Assembly: GCF_013359905.1 (NCBI RefSeq)
Contig: NZ_JABMCC010000118.1
Coordinates: 496,001 to 560,000 of the forward strand
Reading direction: 5' to 3'
Source: Paenibacillus taichungensis
GTDB lineage: Bacteria > Bacillota > Bacilli > Paenibacillales > Paenibacillaceae
DNA: 64,000 nucleotides
Part shown: positions 1-8,328 of the stretch, piece after piece
How the letters are laid out: every line of letters begins with the position of its first letter
How positions within the stretch are numbered: the first letter of the stretch is position 1
Notes under the pieces: generated by a model
Database searches by the model: none
What the model saw: only the letters and a program-made list of their open reading frames with translations
Told to the model about the DNA's origin: nothing
Position numbers and translations under genes: made by a program

Positions 1-596
1 CCCAGTTGGTTATCACCACTAGTTGCTTTAACTTCGAAGAAGCCGTCACCCAGTTCAAGGATGGATACGTCGAATGTACCGCCACCCAAGTCATATACGA
101 GAATCGTTTGATCTTCGGATTTCTCCATACCGTATGCCAAAGCTGCTGCTGTTGGCTCGTTGACGATACGCAGAACTTCCAGACCTGCGATTTTACCTGC
201 ATCCTTTGTTGCTTGACGCTGGCTGTCATTGAAGTAGGCTGGTACTGTGATAACCGCTTGAGTTACCGTTTGACCCAGATAAGCTTCAGCATCGGATTTC
301 AGTTTTTGCAAGATGATTGCAGAGATCTCTTGTGGAGAGTAATCTTTGCTATCGATTGTTTCTTTGTGGGATGTACCCATATGACGTTTGATTGAGATGA
401 TCGTACGATCCGGATTTGTGATCGCTTGACGTTTAGCCGTTTCACCGACAACGCGTTCTCCATCTTTTTTGAAACCCACTACGGATGGGGTTGTACGTGC
501 GCCTTCCGGATTTGGAATAACGACAGCCTCGCCGCCTTCCATAACCGCTACGCATGAGTTTGTTGTTCCTAAGTCAATACCGATTACTTTGCTCAT
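1..596 (-). CDS. dnaK: DnaK (Hsp70) chaperone, N-terminal part, cut by window edge
   Basis: The minus strand reads from an ATG at 596 through the window start without a stop (about 198 codons), so only the N-terminal part of the ATPase domain is present. The protein starts MSKVIGIDLGTTNSCVAV, the phosphate-1 motif of Hsp70 proteins, and later shows the phosphate-2 motif DLGGGTFDVS and the NEPTAAALAYG segment. It is the ATP-dependent cytoplasmic chaperone that works with GrpE and DnaJ. A GGGAGG ribosome binding site lies just upstream (about 607-612). It is the third gene of hrcA-grpE-dnaK and should be heat-induced from the CIRCE-controlled promoter in front of hrcA. Identity is certain; the C-terminal half is outside the window. 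Confidence 0.97.
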   Translation of the reverse strand, partial: MSKVIGIDLGTTNSCVAVMEGGEAVVIPNPEGARTTPSVVGFKKDGERVVGETAKRQAITNPDRTIISIKRHMGTSHKETIDSKDYSPQEISAIILQKLKSDAEAYLGQTVTQAVITVPAYFNDSQRQATKDAGKIAGLEVLRIVNEPTAAALAYGMEKSEDQTILVYDLGGGTFDVSILELGDGFFEVKATSGDNQL

Positions 597-752
597 CGGA
601 AAATTTCCTCCCTCGACAATTTAAATGGATCAGATTGATCCTTATTTGTATTTGTTGTTCCTAATCGTGCTCTATGTGTGTACTAACCTTTATATTAAAC
701 TTCGGTGGCATCGTACAATCAAGAGTGAACTCAATTCATTCTGTAATAGAAA

Positions 753-1328
753 TTATGAGCTAACTTTGACCATAGCCGGACGAAGTACTTTATCCTTCAG
801 CATATAGCCTTTTTGGACTTCCTCTACAACGGTACCTTCTTCATACTCGTCGCTCTCCACTGACATAATCGCCTGGTGGAATTCAGGGTTAAACGGTTGT
901 CCTACCGTATCCATTGACGTCAGACCTTCATTGTTCAGCACAGTCTCCAGCTGACGGAAGATCATTTCGATGCCTTTGGAGAAGGATTCGACTTCAGTAC
1001 CTTCCGGTACAGTAGCCATGGCACGCTCGAAGTTATCAATGACCGGCACCAGTTCGGTGACCAGCTTCATCGAAGCGTATTTCGCCAGTTCTTCTTTTTC
1101 CTTTTGTGTACGACGACGGAAGTTATCAAAATCAGCTTGCGCACGGACAAAACGCTGTTGATGTTCCTCAGCTTCCGCCTTCAAACGTGCGATCTCATCT
1201 TGCTCCTGATCTGTCATCTCTTCCGCCTGTGCTTCTGCAGCTCCGGCTTCGTTGACAGGCTCCTGTTCCGCTGCTGTAGTTGCTTGTTGTTCCTGTTCTT
1301 CTGCTGCGAATGATTGCTCCTCTTTCAA
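753..1328 (-). CDS. grpE: GrpE nucleotide exchange factor
   Basis: GrpE releases ADP from DnaK in the cytoplasm. The protein has a low-complexity Glu/Gln/Ala-rich N-terminus (about residues 1-50), a long helix starting near AEEHQQRFVRAQADFDNFRRR, and the C-terminal beta domain with the family segment QPFNPEFHQAIM. An in-frame GTG at 1337 overlaps the Shine-Dalgarno sequence AAGGAGG itself. The TTG at 1328, 8 nt downstream of AGGAGG, is therefore the likely start and gives 191 aa. It lies between hrcA (39 nt upstream) and dnaK (156 nt downstream). Its heat control comes from the CIRCE element in front of hrcA. Confidence 0.95.
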   Translation of the reverse strand: MKEEQSFAAEEQEQQATTAAEQEPVNEAGAAEAQAEEMTDQEQDEIARLKAEAEEHQQRFVRAQADFDNFRRRTQKEKEELAKYASMKLVTELVPVIDNFERAMATVPEGTEVESFSKGIEMIFRQLETVLNNEGLTSMDTVGQPFNPEFHQAIMSVESDEYEEGTVVEEVQKGYMLKDKVLRPAMVKVSS

Positions 1329-1367
1329 GATGTTCACCTCCTTATAAGAATGAAATGCTTCATTCCC

Positions 1368-2399
1368 TTATTTGAAGCGATGCGTTAGCATGGCCGTCAA
1401 ATCACGGGATAATGTATTTAAAATATGAATGACACGTGCGTAATCCATTCGCGTAGGTCCCAAAATTCCGATGGATCCCAAAGCCTCTCCATCCAATGAA
1501 TAGGATGCCGTTATCAGGCTGCAATTGGCGAAGGCTTCATGATCATTCTCGGTACCTATTCGCACCTGAATACCAGATCCACCCTGCACGGGCATCATCA
1601 ATTTCATGAGTGTTGGTGTCTCATCCAGCAGGTCAAGAATATCTTTTACCTTTTCAATATCTTTAAACTCTGGCTGGGTCAACATATTGGTGGCACCACT
1701 AAGGAACAGACGATTGTCATGCTCGTTGTCAAAGGCACTGTTCAGCACCTGCATGACTTCCTCATAACGTGTAATATGCCGTTCCATCTCTTGCCCAAGC
1801 TCGGTGTAGAGACGAGACTTTAATTTGTAAATTGGCACGCCAACCAGCTTGCTGTTTAATAAACGAACTACATTCTCCATCTCCGCTACCGAAATTTCGG
1901 GTGGAATCTGAACTGTCTTGTTCTCCACCTGACCCGTGTTCGTTACGATAATGGCTACAGCCTCGTTTTCATTAAGCGGAAGCAGTTGAAAATGACGAAG
2001 TGACGTGTGAAAAACTTCCGGTCCGAGCAGGATCGAAGTATAATTCGTCATATGTGACAAAATGACTGAGGCATGCTGAATAACTTGTTCCATCACGTTC
2101 AGCTTTTCTGCGAAAAATGACTTCAGGTCGTCCAGCTCTTGTGGCTCCACCTGATTCCAGGGAACCAAATGATCGACATAATATCGATAGCCTTTGTGTG
2201 AAGGTATGCGTCCTGCCGATGTATGCGGCTGTTCCAGAAAGCCCATATCTTCAAGGTCCGCCATTTCATTACGGATCGTCGCCGGACTGTATCCAACATC
2301 TCCCCTTTTGGAAATGCTCCGGGACCCTACGGGCTCAGCTGAACGGATATAGTCATCCACTATAGCGTTCAGAATCATTCGTTGACGCTCTGTTAACAT
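1368..2399 (-). CDS. hrcA: HrcA heat-inducible transcription repressor
   Basis: HrcA is the dimeric repressor that binds CIRCE operators of the class I heat-shock genes. The 343-aa product begins MLTERQRMILNAIVDDYI and has the N-terminal winged-helix segment (SAEPVGSRSISKR, YSPATIRNEMADLE) followed by the GAF-like and dimerisation region. The reading frame is open 12 codons further upstream. The ATG at 2399 is chosen because AAGGAGGG lies about 10 nt before it and because 343 aa is the usual family length. It is the first gene of the heat-shock operon. A perfect CIRCE at 2440-2466 makes it autoregulated. hemW, adjacent in Bacillus, is separated here by an acetyltransferase gene. Confidence 0.97.
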   Translation of the reverse strand: MLTERQRMILNAIVDDYIRSAEPVGSRSISKRGDVGYSPATIRNEMADLEDMGFLEQPHTSAGRIPSHKGYRYYVDHLVPWNQVEPQELDDLKSFFAEKLNVMEQVIQHASVILSHMTNYTSILLGPEVFHTSLRHFQLLPLNENEAVAIIVTNTGQVENKTVQIPPEISVAEMENVVRLLNSKLVGVPIYKLKSRLYTELGQEMERHITRYEEVMQVLNSAFDNEHDNRLFLSGATNMLTQPEFKDIEKVKDILDLLDETPTLMKLMMPVQGGSGIQVRIGTENDHEAFANCSLITASYSLDGEALGSIGILGPTRMDYARVIHILNTLSRDLTAMLTHRFK

Positions 2400-2439
2400 G
2401 GTGAGTATTCCCTCCTTCTGACTGTACTGTCCCATGTCG

Positions 2440-2466
2440 TTAGCACTCCGGTTAGATGAGTGCTAA
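2440..2466 (-). promoter_or_regulatory. CIRCE operator (HrcA binding site)
   Basis: The sequence is TTAGCACTC, nine bases, then GAGTGCTAA: a perfect match to the CIRCE consensus inverted repeat. It lies 41 nt upstream of the hrcA start codon, just downstream of the probable -10 box. This is the classic arrangement in which HrcA blocks transcription of hrcA-grpE-dnaK. Confidence 0.98.
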
Positions 2467-2477
2467 GCGGTAATACA

Positions 2478-2507
2478 AAAATACCAAAATGACGTGAGCA
2501 TTGTCAA
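2478..2507 (-). promoter_or_regulatory. Probable sigma-A promoter of hrcA-grpE-dnaK
   Basis: On the minus strand a perfect -35 box TTGACA (2502-2507) is followed, after 18 nt, by TATTTT (2478-2483). The predicted start point falls next to the CIRCE element. The -10 match is only moderate, so the exact hexamer is uncertain. Confidence 0.65.
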
Positions 2508-2590
2508 GTCAGTTTGATGAGTACGCTCATCTATTTATAGTATAGACCAATGTCTCCAAGACATAACAACTTTACTGTACAGCTCATGAA

Positions 2591-2643
2591 TTAAAAAGAA
2601 CCGCAGGTGAGATAGAGTATACTCGGCTCAATCCATACGGTTC
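2591..2643 (-). terminator. Rho-independent terminator after the acetyltransferase gene
   Basis: On the minus strand GAACCG (2638-2643) pairs with CGGTTC (2598-2603), with further internal pairing (TGAG with CTCA, GAGTAT region). The hairpin is followed by TTTTTAA. It ends transcription of the gene at 2653-3123 before the hrcA promoter. Confidence 0.75.
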
Positions 2644-2652
2644 ATTCATTTA

Positions 2653-3123
2653 TCAGGCTGAAATATTCAACTCTTTCAATACAGCAATCTCATCACAGCA
2701 ATCTTGTTTGCTGCAATGAACACAGTCGGTCCATACTTTTTCCGGGAAAATCTCCTTATTCACCACGGCAAAACCGTTTTTGAGAAAAAAGGACACTTCA
2801 TACGTCAATGCCATGACCTTGGGAATTTGCTGCTTCTCCGCTTCCTCTACCAGTCGGTCCAGCAATAGTGAGCCAATGCCCATGCCTTTGTGACCTTCGG
2901 AGATACCGAGCGATCTGACTTCCACCAGATCATTTCCCAGACGGCAGAGAGATCCACAGCCTACAACCTGACCATTCACTTCTGCTACAACAAAGTGCTC
3001 CAGCTGCCGTTGCAGTACTTCCCGTGAACGCGGAAGCATGATCCCACGCTCTGCATAGCCCTTAATCATTTCAAATAATGGTTCAACATCTTCCGGTACG
3101 GCTTTTCTGCATATGGCCGACAT
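2653..3123 (-). CDS. GNAT family N-acetyltransferase (ArgA-like)
   Basis: A single GNAT-fold acetyltransferase of 156 aa that would use acetyl-CoA in the cytoplasm. The core motif is visible as VRSLGISEGHKGMGIGSLLLDRLVEE, whose Q/RxxGxG/A-like stretch binds the pyrophosphate of CoA. The C-terminus carries a cysteine-rich stretch (CVHCSKQDCCDE), as in the short Firmicute acetyltransferases annotated as amino-acid (glutamate) acetyltransferase-like. The substrate cannot be read from sequence. The gene sits between hemW and hrcA, which are usually adjacent in Bacillus, and has its own terminator, so it looks like a small insertion into a conserved neighbourhood. Confidence 0.85.
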   Translation of the reverse strand: MSAICRKAVPEDVEPLFEMIKGYAERGIMLPRSREVLQRQLEHFVVAEVNGQVVGCGSLCRLGNDLVEVRSLGISEGHKGMGIGSLLLDRLVEEAEKQQIPKVMALTYEVSFFLKNGFAVVNKEIFPEKVWTDCVHCSKQDCCDEIAVLKELNISA

Positions 3124-3240
3124 CCAGCTCTCCTCCTATAAGAAGCTTTCCAGAGGAAAGCCGACTTCGTAGTTGTATAAATTACACGCTCTGTAAAATC
3201 AATATGAATAAATATACAACAGAGCGTATAGAATTTCAAG

Positions 3241-4425
3241 CTACGAATTCAGCGATATAGACCCGATAAACTCGGCAAAAACGTCATTTCCGAACAGGAT
3301 GCCCTGCTCACTAAGCCGGAAGCCGTCTGGCGTCTTCTCCAGCAGTCCTGCATTCAGCATTTTACCCAAAGGCTTCGCAAACACTTCCTCCATAGGCTCC
3401 CCGAACTGATCGCTAAACCGCGAGGATGAAGCACCTTCCAGCATTCTCAACCCTACCATCAGATAATCTTCCATTGCCTCGGCGCGACTGATCTCAAAAT
3501 GATCGAGACGCGGCAGACCTCCTTTGGAAGCTTCAACATACGGGTTTATACCTTTTATATTCATATGGCGTTCGCGGCCTACATATCCATGTGCACCTGC
3601 ACCGAGACCGTAATAATCCTCATTGCGCCAGTACGTGATATTGTGACGGCTCTCAAAGCCGGGTTTGGCAAAGTTACTGATTTCGTATTGTCCGTAACCT
3701 GCTTCTTTCATACGCTTCATTAATAGAAGATACATTTGCAGCTCGTCGTCTTCATGAGGAAGCGGTAACTGGTTCTTCTGATACAACGTATGGAAAAGAG
3801 TATTCTCTTCCACCTTCAGACTGTAAATGGAGTAATGCGGCAAATCCAGCTCCAGCGCTTTATCGATACTCTCGTTCAACATCTCGACGGTCTGGTTTGG
3901 CAAACCAAACATCAGGTCAATGGACAAGTTATGCAATCCAGCTGCTCGGGCATTTTCTAAACTGCGGTATACATCATCTGTATTATGAATCCGGCCAATA
4001 CCTGTCAACAGATCATTTTGAAAAGCCTGTACTCCAAAGCTGACGCGGTTTACTCCGCCTTCTTTCATAACCGCAAGCTTTTCCGCGTCCGTCGTACCCG
4101 GGTTAGCTTCCATTGAAAACTCAATATCATCTGCCCAGTTCGGGAAATAGGTCTTAACGGACTTCAGGAATACGGCCATTTCATCCGGTTTCAGTGCAGT
4201 CGGCGTGCCGCCGCCCACAAATATGGTTTTGATTTCTCCTGGCGGATTTGCTTTAACCGTATGTTCCATCTCCCGTTCCAGCGCTTCAAGGTACTGCATA
4301 ACAGGCTGGTCCTTCAATACATAGGAGTTAAAATCGCAGTAAAAACATTTATTTGTGCAAAAGGGAATGTGAAGATACACCGCTTGGGGTGCACCTGTTT
4401 TCCGGCTGTGTGCTGCCAATGTCAT
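3241..4425 (-). CDS. hemW: HemW, radical-SAM heme chaperone (HemN-like)
   Basis: A radical-SAM protein related to oxygen-independent coproporphyrinogen III oxidase. The CxxxCxxC iron-sulfur motif is CTNKCFYC within VYLHIPFCTNKCFYCDF near the N-terminus, followed by the SAM-binding FVGGGTPTAL segment and the C-terminal HemN domain. Proteins with this short N-terminus are HemW heme chaperones rather than true HemN. The ATG at 4425 (394 aa) follows GAGGGGGA at good spacing. A farther ATG at 4461 lies inside the lepA terminator hairpin and is unlikely. It is downstream of lepA on the same strand, as in Bacillus. Confidence 0.93.
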   Translation of the reverse strand: MTLAAHSRKTGAPQAVYLHIPFCTNKCFYCDFNSYVLKDQPVMQYLEALEREMEHTVKANPPGEIKTIFVGGGTPTALKPDEMAVFLKSVKTYFPNWADDIEFSMEANPGTTDAEKLAVMKEGGVNRVSFGVQAFQNDLLTGIGRIHNTDDVYRSLENARAAGLHNLSIDLMFGLPNQTVEMLNESIDKALELDLPHYSIYSLKVEENTLFHTLYQKNQLPLPHEDDELQMYLLLMKRMKEAGYGQYEISNFAKPGFESRHNITYWRNEDYYGLGAGAHGYVGRERHMNIKGINPYVEASKGGLPRLDHFEISRAEAMEDYLMVGLRMLEGASSSRFSDQFGEPMEEVFAKPLGKMLNAGLLEKTPDGFRLSEQGILFGNDVFAEFIGSISLNS

Positions 4426-4445
4426 GGCAAGTCCCCCTCTATTTG

Positions 4446-4470
4446 AAAAAAGGAAAGCCATCCGGCTTCC
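4446..4470 (-). terminator. Terminator downstream of lepA
   Basis: On the minus strand GGAAGCC (4464-4470), a GGAT loop and GGCTTTCC (4452-4459) are followed by six T residues. It lies between the lepA stop and the hemW start, so hemW is probably read partly by read-through or from its own promoter. Confidence 0.85.
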
Positions 4471-4493
4471 CTTTCAGCTTGGTTTATTGGTTA

Positions 4494-6308
4494 TTAATCA
4501 TCAATTTTCAGCACCGCCATGAATGCCTCTTGCGGCACCTCTACGTTACCAACCTGCTTCATCCGCTTCTTACCTTCCTTCTGCTTCTCAAGCAGTTTCC
4601 GTTTCCGCGAGATGTCACCGCCATAACACTTGGCAAGTACGTTTTTACGCATTGCTTTTACCGTTTCACGAGCTACAACTTTGGTACCCACAGATGCCTG
4701 GATCGGCACCTCGAACATTTGCCGTGGAATCAGCTCGCGCAGCTTCTCACAGATAATGCGTCCGCGGTTATACGCACGGTCACGGTGAACGATGAAGGAC
4801 AAGGCATCGACTTGCTCACCATTAAGCAAGATATCCATTTTCGCCAGATTAGACTGACGATAACCGGACAGCTCGTAGTCGAAGGATGCATATCCTTTGG
4901 TGCTTGATTTCAATTGATCGAAGAAGTCATATACAATCTCGGACAACGGGATCTCATACGTAATGGTAACCCGAGTTGTGTCCAAATATTCCATATTCAC
5001 ATATTCACCGCGTTTATTCTGACAAAGCTCCATGATGGTACCTACATAATCATTGGGTACGATAATCGAAGCTTTAACATACGGTTCTTCAACGTAATCA
5101 ATTCTTCCCACCTCAGGATAGTTGGATGGGTTGTCAATCTGCATAACTTCACCATTGGTCAACGTTACGTGGTAAATTACGCTTGGTGCAGTCGTTATCA
5201 ATGGAATGTTGAACTCACGTTCAATCCGCTCCTGGATAACATCCATGTGAAGCAGTCCAAGGAATCCGCAACGGAATCCAAAACCGAGTGCACTGGAAGT
5301 CTCCGGCTCAAAGCTGAGCGATGCATCGTTCAACTGCAATTTCTCCAACGCTTCACGCAGGTCAACATAATCCGATGTTTCAATCGGATAGAGACCGCAG
5401 TATACCATTGGATTAATTTTGCGGTAACCCGGCAAAGGTTCAGGTGTTGGATTTTTGGCATCTGTCACCGTATCCCCGACTTGTGTATCACCCACATGCC
5501 GGATACCTGCTACGATAAATCCAACATCACCAACGTTCAGCTCGTCCACGATAGTCATGCGAGGTTTGAACGCTCCAACTTCAATGACTTCAAACGTTTT
5601 GCCTGTTGCCATCATTTTGATTTTGGAACCTGATTTGATTTTGCCGTCCATAACACGCACGTAAACAATTACGCCTTTGTACGGGTCATAGTGAGAGTCA
5701 AAAATCAGCGCTTTCAAAGGCTGGTCAGGATCACCTTGTGGAGCTGGAACACTTTGAACTACTTGCTCCAGAATCTCTTTGATACCGATACCCGCCTTGG
5801 CTGAAGCCAAAACTGCATTGCTTGTATCCAATCCAATGACATCTTCCACTTCCTGTTTAACCCGATCCGGATCAGCACTTGGAAGGTCAATCTTGTTAAT
5901 TACCGGTAAAATTTCAAGATCATTATCTAATGCCAGGTACACGTTAGCCAGCGTCTGGGCTTCAATACCCTGAGCCGCATCCACAACGAGCAAAGCACCT
6001 TCACATGCAGCAAGGCTGCGTGATACTTCATATGTGAAGTCTACGTGTCCAGGCGTATCAATCAGATTCAACAGATACTCTTCGCCGTCATCGGCTTTGT
6101 AAGTTAGCGCTACCGCCTGCAGCTTGATCGTAATTCCACGTTCGCGTTCAAGTTCCATTTGGTCCAATACTTGTTCTTGCATTTCACGTGTAGTTAGCGC
6201 ACCTGTGTACTCCAAGATCCGGTCCGCAAGTGTTGATTTGCCGTGATCTATATGTGCAATAATTGAAAAGTTACGAATTTTACGTTGTCTTGCCCGAATG
6301 TCAGTCAT
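4494..6308 (-). CDS. lepA: Elongation factor 4 (LepA) translational GTPase
   Basis: A 604-aa ribosome-associated GTPase that promotes back-translocation or subunit assembly under stress. The G domain is at the N-terminus: IAHIDHGKSTLADRIL (P-loop), RERGITIK (switch I), DTPGHVDF (G3) and NKIDLPSAD (G4). EF-G-like domains II, III and V follow, with the LepA-specific C-terminal domain (RKRKLLEKQKEGKKRMKQ). Length matches the family exactly. The start is ATG at 6308 with GGGGGTAAGGA upstream. A strong promoter-like pair lies at 6346-6374 and a terminator follows the gene. Confidence 0.98.
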   Translation of the reverse strand: MTDIRARQRKIRNFSIIAHIDHGKSTLADRILEYTGALTTREMQEQVLDQMELERERGITIKLQAVALTYKADDGEEYLLNLIDTPGHVDFTYEVSRSLAACEGALLVVDAAQGIEAQTLANVYLALDNDLEILPVINKIDLPSADPDRVKQEVEDVIGLDTSNAVLASAKAGIGIKEILEQVVQSVPAPQGDPDQPLKALIFDSHYDPYKGVIVYVRVMDGKIKSGSKIKMMATGKTFEVIEVGAFKPRMTIVDELNVGDVGFIVAGIRHVGDTQVGDTVTDAKNPTPEPLPGYRKINPMVYCGLYPIETSDYVDLREALEKLQLNDASLSFEPETSSALGFGFRCGFLGLLHMDVIQERIEREFNIPLITTAPSVIYHVTLTNGEVMQIDNPSNYPEVGRIDYVEEPYVKASIIVPNDYVGTIMELCQNKRGEYVNMEYLDTTRVTITYEIPLSEIVYDFFDQLKSSTKGYASFDYELSGYRQSNLAKMDILLNGEQVDALSFIVHRDRAYNRGRIICEKLRELIPRQMFEVPIQASVGTKVVARETVKAMRKNVLAKCYGGDISRKRKLLEKQKEGKKRMKQVGNVEVPQEAFMAVLKIDD

Positions 6309-6345
6309 TCCTTACCCCCAGAAACAGCCTAGTGTCAATCACTTC

Positions 6346-6374
6346 ATTATAACAGTTGATGCAGGGTGCATCAA
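6346..6374 (-). promoter_or_regulatory. Probable lepA promoter overlapped by an inverted repeat
   Basis: On the minus strand TTGATG (6369-6374), a 17-nt spacer and a perfect TATAAT (6346-6351) form a convincing sigma-A promoter about 40 nt upstream of lepA. A perfect inverted repeat, TTGATGCA-GGG-TGCATCAA (6356-6374), covers the -35 box and most of the spacer. It looks like an operator; the protein that would bind is unknown. Confidence 0.7.
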
Positions 6375-6454
6375 TCCCGCGTTGCCTCAACTTTATAATT
6401 ATCGTCACAATTGCGAACTTCCAAGAGTATATTTTGCCTATATTTCATAGCCTT

Positions 6455-6814
6455 TTATTCAGCGACTCCGCTAAATAAGGATACAACCCACTTCATTCCG
6501 TTATGGGACAGATTTTGAAGAAGACCTGCCGTTTTGTCAGCCAGTACGTCGACCGGCGCTTTGCTCTGCTCTGCGCCAAGCACCTGACTCGGTGACAGAA
6601 CAGGTACTGCTGGAGGTTCTTTAACCTCCTGTTGTACGGACGTGGTCGGAACAGACTCGGCAACCGGTGACACCGGCTCCGTTTTCACCACTGCAGGGTT
6701 GCTAGTCGAATCATCGCCCCTATTAAAGCTGCTGCCTGCCAGCTGCATTCCAAACAGAACACCCAGCAACATCAATACACAGATGGAAAACAATCTTTTA
6801 CCGAATCTGGACAC
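6455..6814 (-). CDS. yqxA: YqxA-like membrane-anchored protein (DUF3679-type)
   Basis: A 119-aa protein with one N-terminal transmembrane segment (about residues 7-27, LFSICVLMLLGVLFGMQLAG), then a Pro/Val/Ser-rich extracytoplasmic linker and a short C-terminal amphipathic part. Hydrophobic character, size and position between lepA and spoIIP match Bacillus yqxA. The function of that family is not known. The start is GTG at 6814, 8 nt after AGGAGG. It lies 54 nt downstream of spoIIP and may be co-transcribed with it. Confidence 0.75.
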   Translation of the reverse strand: MSRFGKRLFSICVLMLLGVLFGMQLAGSSFNRGDDSTSNPAVVKTEPVSPVAESVPTTSVQQEVKEPPAVPVLSPSQVLGAEQSKAPVDVLADKTAGLLQNLSHNGMKWVVSLFSGVAE

Positions 6815-6868
6815 ATTCCTCGCCTCCTGTTATATCTTCGATTCTTCTATTCTTCCATATCAGGACTA

Positions 6869-8164
6869 CTAGCCACCTTTTGACGTCTTATCCGCACTCG
6901 CTTTGTCCACTTTCTGATCATCCCAGTACACCTCTGCGATCATGTCGGCTAGTACTTTGGATGTCCGCTCCAGTTCAGCAGCTGTATTGTCGATGCCGCC
7001 AATCTCAATCAATATGCTGTTGGGAGAAAGCGTCTGGTTGTATTCGCCATTGTTGGCCCCGCCGCCGTCCTTACCCCAGACGCCGCGAGACACCCCTGGA
7101 TATTTCGCTTCCAGTTTCTTATGAATTTTGGCCGCAAAGGCTTCATTCTGCTGCCAGTTTGGATTTTCATGTCCTATAATAAAATATACTTTGGCATAAC
7201 CCAGATTATTAATGGTTGTCGTTGTTTTGTTATGACGCTGAGAGTCACGGTGGATATCGATGAGATACGTAAGATCGTCATTTTGAGCAAGTGCAGCTTT
7301 CACCGTCTGACGGGAGTATTTATAGGAATAATTCCAGTTATAATCCTTGACCTTGGTTGGATAATCTTCTTGCGCATGTTCCACTCCAATCCCCAGCTTC
7401 TCCAAACTGTCGGACAAGTAGGTTCCCACTTGAAAAACATTACCAGTCGATTTACCAGAGGAAGGATTGTCACTCTTCGTGCCCAAGAGAGGATTGTATC
7501 CTTCACGTGGATGGGAATGGTAAACAAGAATCGCTTTTTTTCCTGTCGTTGGTTTGCTCGGTTCATCTTTACCACCATTCTTCGGTGGGGGATCACCCTT
7601 TACTTCACCATCACCCGGATACTGCGGATCGGATGGATCGGGATTATCCTGACCTGGTGGGATATGCTGCTCGCCACCTGATTTCCCTCCGCCTGCCGAA
7701 GCCGTATCAATTAGTCCAGGACCCGGCTGATAATCTTCTGGAGCTTCAGCTTTTTCATTTCCCGAGCCTGGTCGCAGCAGTACGGGTTGATTGGAACCCA
7801 TGCCCGGCATTTCTCTAGCGATCAGGCTTTTGGGGTCTTGCGGATTAACATTCGTCAGCAGTTGGAATACAAACGAAGTCAGATTTTCACCAGAAAATGC
7901 AGATGCTTGTTCTTTCTGAGTTAGATGCGGCATTTCCATGCCGAGCATGTCCACAAAAAAGCTACTTGAAACGGCTCCCGCAAAACCTTTCATAGAAGAA
8001 ACAGGTGAGCTATTCAAACGCTTCTCTGCCATGCCCCCCAGACCGAGTACAACAAAAAACAAAGCAGATATGATCATAAGCAACAATAACGTACGGCCCA
8101 TAGCCAGCACGTGCAAACATCTCTTTTTCCATTTACCAATATTCCAGGCCAATATTTTGTTCAT
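6869..8164 (-). CDS. spoIIP: SpoIIP, sporulation peptidoglycan amidase/endopeptidase
   Basis: SpoIIP works with SpoIID and SpoIIM to remove septal peptidoglycan so that the mother cell can engulf the forespore. The 431-aa product has an N-terminal transmembrane segment (LLLLMIISALFFVVLGLGG), a Pro/Gly/Asp-rich linker, and the catalytic domain with HSHPREGYNPLL, IDIHRDSQRH and ILIEIGGIDNT segments that supply zinc ligands and the catalytic Glu. The ATG at 8164 is preceded by AAGGAG at 9 nt. An open frame 52 codons further upstream runs through the gpr terminator and is not used. It is next to gpr, as in Bacillus. Confidence 0.95.
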   Translation of the reverse strand: MNKILAWNIGKWKKRCLHVLAMGRTLLLLMIISALFFVVLGLGGMAEKRLNSSPVSSMKGFAGAVSSSFFVDMLGMEMPHLTQKEQASAFSGENLTSFVFQLLTNVNPQDPKSLIAREMPGMGSNQPVLLRPGSGNEKAEAPEDYQPGPGLIDTASAGGGKSGGEQHIPPGQDNPDPSDPQYPGDGEVKGDPPPKNGGKDEPSKPTTGKKAILVYHSHPREGYNPLLGTKSDNPSSGKSTGNVFQVGTYLSDSLEKLGIGVEHAQEDYPTKVKDYNWNYSYKYSRQTVKAALAQNDDLTYLIDIHRDSQRHNKTTTTINNLGYAKVYFIIGHENPNWQQNEAFAAKIHKKLEAKYPGVSRGVWGKDGGGANNGEYNQTLSPNSILIEIGGIDNTAAELERTSKVLADMIAEVYWDDQKVDKASADKTSKGG

Positions 8165-8256
8165 TGCTTCTGTCTCCTTCCCTGCTGGACAACGCTTATA
8201 CTTCAACTCTATGAGCCTGCCAGATTTGATAGAACAGGAAAAAGAAGATTGCATAC

Positions 8257-8286
8257 AAAAAAAGAAAGTCCAATAGATTCGGACCT
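8257..8286 (-). terminator. Terminator between gpr and spoIIP
   Basis: On the minus strand AAGGTCC and GGACTTT form a 7-bp stem (one G-T pair) around a 9-nt loop, followed by CTTTTTTT. It should separate gpr from spoIIP transcription. Confidence 0.75.
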
Positions 8287-8328
8287 TCTTCACAGGAGTC
8301 TCAAGCATTTTAAATTTCAAAGTGTTAA

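Noticed and set aside
4914..5633. Plus-strand open frame of 239 codons inside lepA
   Set aside because: It is antisense to the conserved lepA coding sequence, has no ribosome binding site and no family resemblance.
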